A DNA stretch of 64,000 nt from positions 1-64,000 of the forward strand of contig JAQJVL010002645.1 of NCBI GenBank assembly GCA_035578905.1, in the 5' to 3' direction. Shown here in pieces: positions 60,714 to 64,000 of the stretch (its first letter is position 1; every line of letters begins with the position of its first letter). A model generated the notes under the pieces. The model ran no database searches and was not told where the DNA came from. It worked only from the letters and a program-made list of their open reading frames with translations. The translations under genes and the position numbers were made by a program. Source of the DNA: Stictocephala bisonia (lineage: Eukaryota > Arthropoda > Insecta > Hemiptera > Membracidae).

Positions 60714-61178
60714 ATGGAAATAATAAACGTCAATGGAGTCCCTACCCCTCACAGAATAATACATACCAGGCCTGATGGCCAACTTTTTTTTTATTCTCTA
60801 TCGTATGTAGTTCATGGCACTGAGTCACGGGGTTTTGAGGTACGAAAAAGAGTCGTTAACCACGTAGCTAATAACTGGAGCAGATTCCAACCTTACACTT
60901 TAAAGCCATTGGGGGATATATACAGCACCAAAGAGGAATATGTGGCTGAAATGAGCCAATTTACAACTTTTGGCACCACATGTGAAATTCAAGCCGCATC
61001 TGAAATATTCCCTTATGAGCTGCAGGTGTTTAGGGAAGGAAAATTACTTGGCGAGAGTTTTGGGGAGCCTGTTAAGGAATCGGAAGGTTGCGGTTCACTG
61101 GTTGAACTAATAAAAGGACACTTTGATGTGCTCATTCCTGTCACTTCTTTACCTAATAGTCCGTTCCCACTTCTATAA
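60714..61178 (+). CDS. OTU-like cysteine protease domain ORF of a Helitron, catalytic Cys apparently lost
   Basis: A 154-residue frame whose layout matches the OTU domain carried by many animal Helitrons: RPDGQLFFYSLSYVVHG at residues 19-35, an NW-F-Y block at 54-61, EEYVAEM at 74-80, FGTTCEIQAASEIF at 86-99 and GHFDVLIP at 135-142 with the likely catalytic His136. In the family the first motif is DG-N-C; here positions 23-24 are Q and L, so the nucleophilic Cys is missing. The DNA fits a compensated insertion and deletion (GGCCAACTTT where GGCAACTGTT-like would be expected). I therefore expect it to be inactive as a deubiquitinase-type protease. It starts at the first ATG. Confidence 0.7.
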   Translation: MEIINVNGVPTPHRIIHTRPDGQLFFYSLSYVVHGTESRGFEVRKRVVNHVANNWSRFQPYTLKPLGDIYSTKEEYVAEMSQFTTFGTTCEIQAASEIFPYELQVFREGKLLGESFGEPVKESEGCGSLVELIKGHFDVLIPVTSLPNSPFPLL

Positions 61179-61296
61179 TGGATTGTCCACGAAGTTGACC
61201 AGCTTTCAGATAATGTTGTCTCTATTTAGTGTTTGTCATCTGACACTGTTGAGTCAGATCATTGTTCTGAAGTAACCTCTCAAACCAACCAAAAAC

Positions 61297-64000
61297 ATGG
61301 AAAAAAAACGGCGAAAACGTATTTCCAATACTAAACGCACTAAAGCACATAGGGAAGCAGCTAAACGATATAGTCAAAAAATCCTACCGTGAACCGCGAG
61401 GCAGTAAAAAAATACAATAAAATAAATCCCGATGTGCACCGTGAGGCTTCCAAAAAGTACAGCCAACATAATCCTGAGATTAACAAGGCTGCCGTTCAAA
61501 ATTACAGTTTAGAAAGAAATCGTATAAATATGCTTCCGTGGTCTAAAAAATTGATGTCAGAGTTCCAATACAACTGCAACACCGATTATAACAAAGGTAA
61601 GGCAGTTGAGGTTGGCCCCATGACTCCATGTAAATGGTGTGGAGCCATGAAATGGAAATATGAGTCACCGGGTCTCTGCTGTGGCAATGGAAAAGTTCAC
61701 CTACCCTCCCTTCAGCCACCTCCGGAGCCCCTTTTCAGTCTTCGGAACATTTTTTATCAAATATCAGGCAATACAACAACTGTTTTCAAATGACTTCTTT
61801 CGGCGCAAAGGAGATAAAAGAAGGCAACTTCATGCCAACGTTTAAAGTTCAGGGACAGGTGTACCACCTGATAGGAAGTTTGTTACCATCTTCAGAGCGT
61901 GAGCCTTCGTTCTTACAAATTTACTTTGTTGCTGACGAAGAGAGAGAGTGTAACCTTAGGTGTAATAATGCTCCAGCTGTAAAGCCGATGTTGGTAGGCC
62001 AATTGCAACAAATGCTCCATGAAACAAATCCATACATTAAGGACCTCAAAACTGCTATTGAGAATGCACCGGGGGAACCGATTTTCACATAGTTATAAAT
62101 GCAGATAGAAAACCCGTAGGTGCACATAAAGGCCGATACAACAAACCTACAACATCTGAAGTCGCTTTGGTGATTGTAGGACAAACGTTTGAGAAACGAG
62201 ACATCATTCTTCGTGGCAGAGGACACACGATCTTGACCCGTATAAGTGAGACGCATCGTTCTTATGATGCGCTGCAGTACCCACTTATGTTCTGCCATGG
62301 AGAGGATGGTTACTCCATCAACATATCTCAGATCGATCAAAACACTAAAGCTGTCTTAAGAAAAACTGTATCGGCCTCTTCCTTTTATTCGTATATGCTC
62401 ATGAACAGAGAGGGCCAAGAAAATTTAATTTTCTGTTACCGTAGTCTTCTTAAACAGTTTTTGACTGACATGTTTGCCAAAATTTAAACGGAAAGGTTGA
62501 ATTTTCTAAGACACAACCAGAGTAAGTTACGAGTGGATGAGTATGTGCATCTGCGGGATGCAATCAACGAACGTGACGGCCAGGCGTCTGAGCTGGGGAA
62601 AGTTGTGGTGTTGCCTTCCAGTTTTACAGGGGGGCCTCGCTATATGCATGAAGGACACAAGACGCCATGACCTATGTACGCCATATCGGTCGCCCCGATT
62701 TATTTATAACCTTCACATGTAAACCCTAAATGGCCCGAAATACAGGAACAACTACTTGATGGGCAGGCACCTCACTGCAGACATGACATTATCGCGAAGG
62801 TGTGTCACCTGAAAGTAAAACAAATTATGAATATATTTAATATATTTAAAAAAGGATGTATTTTCGGGCAAGTTAGGTGCTTCATGTACACTGTAAAGTT
62901 ACAGAAGCGTGGACTTCCTCACGTTCACATTCTACTGTGGCTTAACGATAAAATACACCTAACCAAATTGACAGTGTTATTAGCGCTGAAATACCAGACC
63001 CTGATCTTGATCCAAAGCTCCATGAAATTGTTATAACCACCATGAATCCATGGACCATGTGGAGGTTTGAACCCAAACTCTCCCTGTATGGTTAACGGCT
63101 CTTGCAGTAAACGTTACCCTCGCCCATTCACTAAGGACACTCAGACTGCAGATGATGGGTATCCACAATACCGACGACGCTCTCCAAGTGACGGAGGCTT
63201 TAGTGTACAGATAAGAAATATAGACGTAGACAACAGGTGGGTCGTGCCATACAATCCTGTCCTGTTACGAACGTTTGATGGTCACATCAACGTAGAAATT
63301 TGCAACTCAATCAAGTCTATCAAGTACATTTGCAAGTACGTAAACAAGGGCAGTGATCAGGCATCGTTTGGTCTCCAGAATGAGTTCGATGAGGTTTCGC
63401 GGTACGAGTCCGGTCGCCGTACATCAGTAGTTCCGAGGCTGCATGCAAATATTGGCTTTCCAATCCATGAGAGGTAATCCACCAGTAATGCATCTTTCGG
63501 TTCACCTTGAAAATGGTCAAAGAGTCTACTTTAACCCTAACAATATTGAAGACAAGTTAAAAACCCTCCAAAAACTACGTTATTAGGGTTCTTTGATCTA
63601 TGTAAAGTAGATTCTTTTGCTCAGACACTACTGTACAGTGAAGTTTCTTCTTATTACGTGTGGAAAAAACAAACAAAATTTGTAGAAAGAAAGCAGGGAA
63701 AAAGTGTCCAAGGATGCCCTGGAGTAAAAGAGGATGATGTTTTAGGTCGAGTTTACACTGTTCACCCTATGAATACTGAGTTCTACCATCTTCATCTTTT
63801 ACTTCGTGAGAAACGAGGCCCTAAATCCTACAATGATCTAAAAAAGGTGGATGGTGTGGTTCATCCCACGTTTCAATCAGCGTGCAGAGCTCTGGGATTA
63901 CTGGAGGATGATAACCACTGGTGCATGGACTCTCGAAGAAGCTGCCACTTTCAAAATCTTCTGACAAAATTCGTGGATTGTTTGCAGTAATGCTGGTGTT
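61297..64000 (+). pseudogene. Helitron Rep/helicase (HUH) gene, multiply frameshifted, truncated by window end
   Basis: The rolling-circle initiator of a Helitron in at least eight pieces. In order: a basic N-terminus with NREAVKKYNK-type repeats (from 61297, frame change near 61,375); CKWCGAMKWK and CCGNGKVHLP zinc-binding block (61,610-61,710); FQMTSFGAKEI (61,775 on); ADRKP-GAHKGRY (62,100); ISETHRSYDALQYPLMF (62,245-62,300); a stop near 62,486; LPSSFTGGPRYMHE (62,608-62,655); RGLPHVHILLWL with the HUH histidines at 62,920-62,928; WVVPYNPVLL and YICKYVNKG with candidate catalytic tyrosines at 63,325 and 63,337; and finally ERKQGKS...DDVLGRVYTVHP (63,680-63,770). Frame changes also lie near 61,740, 62,080, 62,660, 63,050, 63,470 and 63,585. 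It is clearly a dead copy. Helicase motifs lie beyond the window. Confidence 0.85.

Larger units (their letters stand above)
59530..64000 (+). mobile_element. Helitron with OTU-type ORF, 5' part only, decayed
   Basis: The right side of the window carries an OTU-type ORF followed by a frameshifted Helitron Rep gene running off the window end, so the helicase part and the 3' end are outside. The 5' border is not certain. A TCTATACATATAAAAGCC followed by ACTCACTGATCACGG near 59,530-59,578 resembles 5' ends of arthropod Helitrons, so I place it there tentatively. Between 59.6 and 60.7 kb is a non-coding leader with direct repeats. Confidence 0.7.

Overview
The window is AT-rich, intron-scale eukaryotic DNA with no bacterial features (no operons, no ribosome-binding-site pattern, no long tandem genes). 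The mixture of a Polinton/Maverick-type DNA polymerase element, a Tc1/mariner-superfamily transposon and an OTU-carrying Helitron points to an animal, most likely an arthropod. The species cannot be determined from the sequence. I found no convincing intact host protein-coding gene; almost everything recognisable is mobile DNA.

Layout. 1-2.8 kb: featureless AT-rich DNA. 2.8-4.98 kb: a tandem array of a 29-bp unit (about 74 copies). 4985-22093: a 17.1-kb giant palindromic (foldback) element that starts AGTAG, ends CTACT, and is flanked by the 6-bp direct repeat GTTAAA. Its arms of about 7 kb carry promoter-like arrays at the tips and a captured gene fragment near the middle, where a second, off-centre palindrome is nested. 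22.1-30.8 kb: AT-rich DNA without recognisable genes. 30852-31707: an 856-bp foldback that can fold into a three-way junction. 34.2-34.45, 42.0-42.2 and 57.5-57.7 kb: three copies of a dispersed repeat. 35219-38526: an apparently intact IS630-Tc1-mariner element with TA duplication, about 525-bp inverted repeats and a 499-codon transposase. 43319-55002: an 11.7-kb Polinton-like palindromic element with 6-bp duplication ACTGGT, carrying protein-primed-type DNA polymerase B remnants and a DUF8207-like gene. From about 59.5 kb to the window end: a decayed Helitron (OTU-type ORF plus frameshifted Rep), continuing beyond the window.

The two big palindromes are the most interesting part. Both have AGTAG...CTACT ends, 6-bp target duplications and a shared 12-mer (GGCTAGGTCAGT) near their tips. 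Both have CRE (TGACGTCA), CACGTG and E2F-like sites near the ends, the sort of control elements expected in a virus-like replicator using host proliferation signals. The first has two clean, mutually diverged arms and looks like a real giant foldback. In the second, the right arm (about 48.2-54.7 kb) is a 'smeared', homopolymer-rich copy of the left arm, which looks like unpolished or artefactual sequence, so its palindromy should be treated with caution even though its termini and target duplication look genuine.
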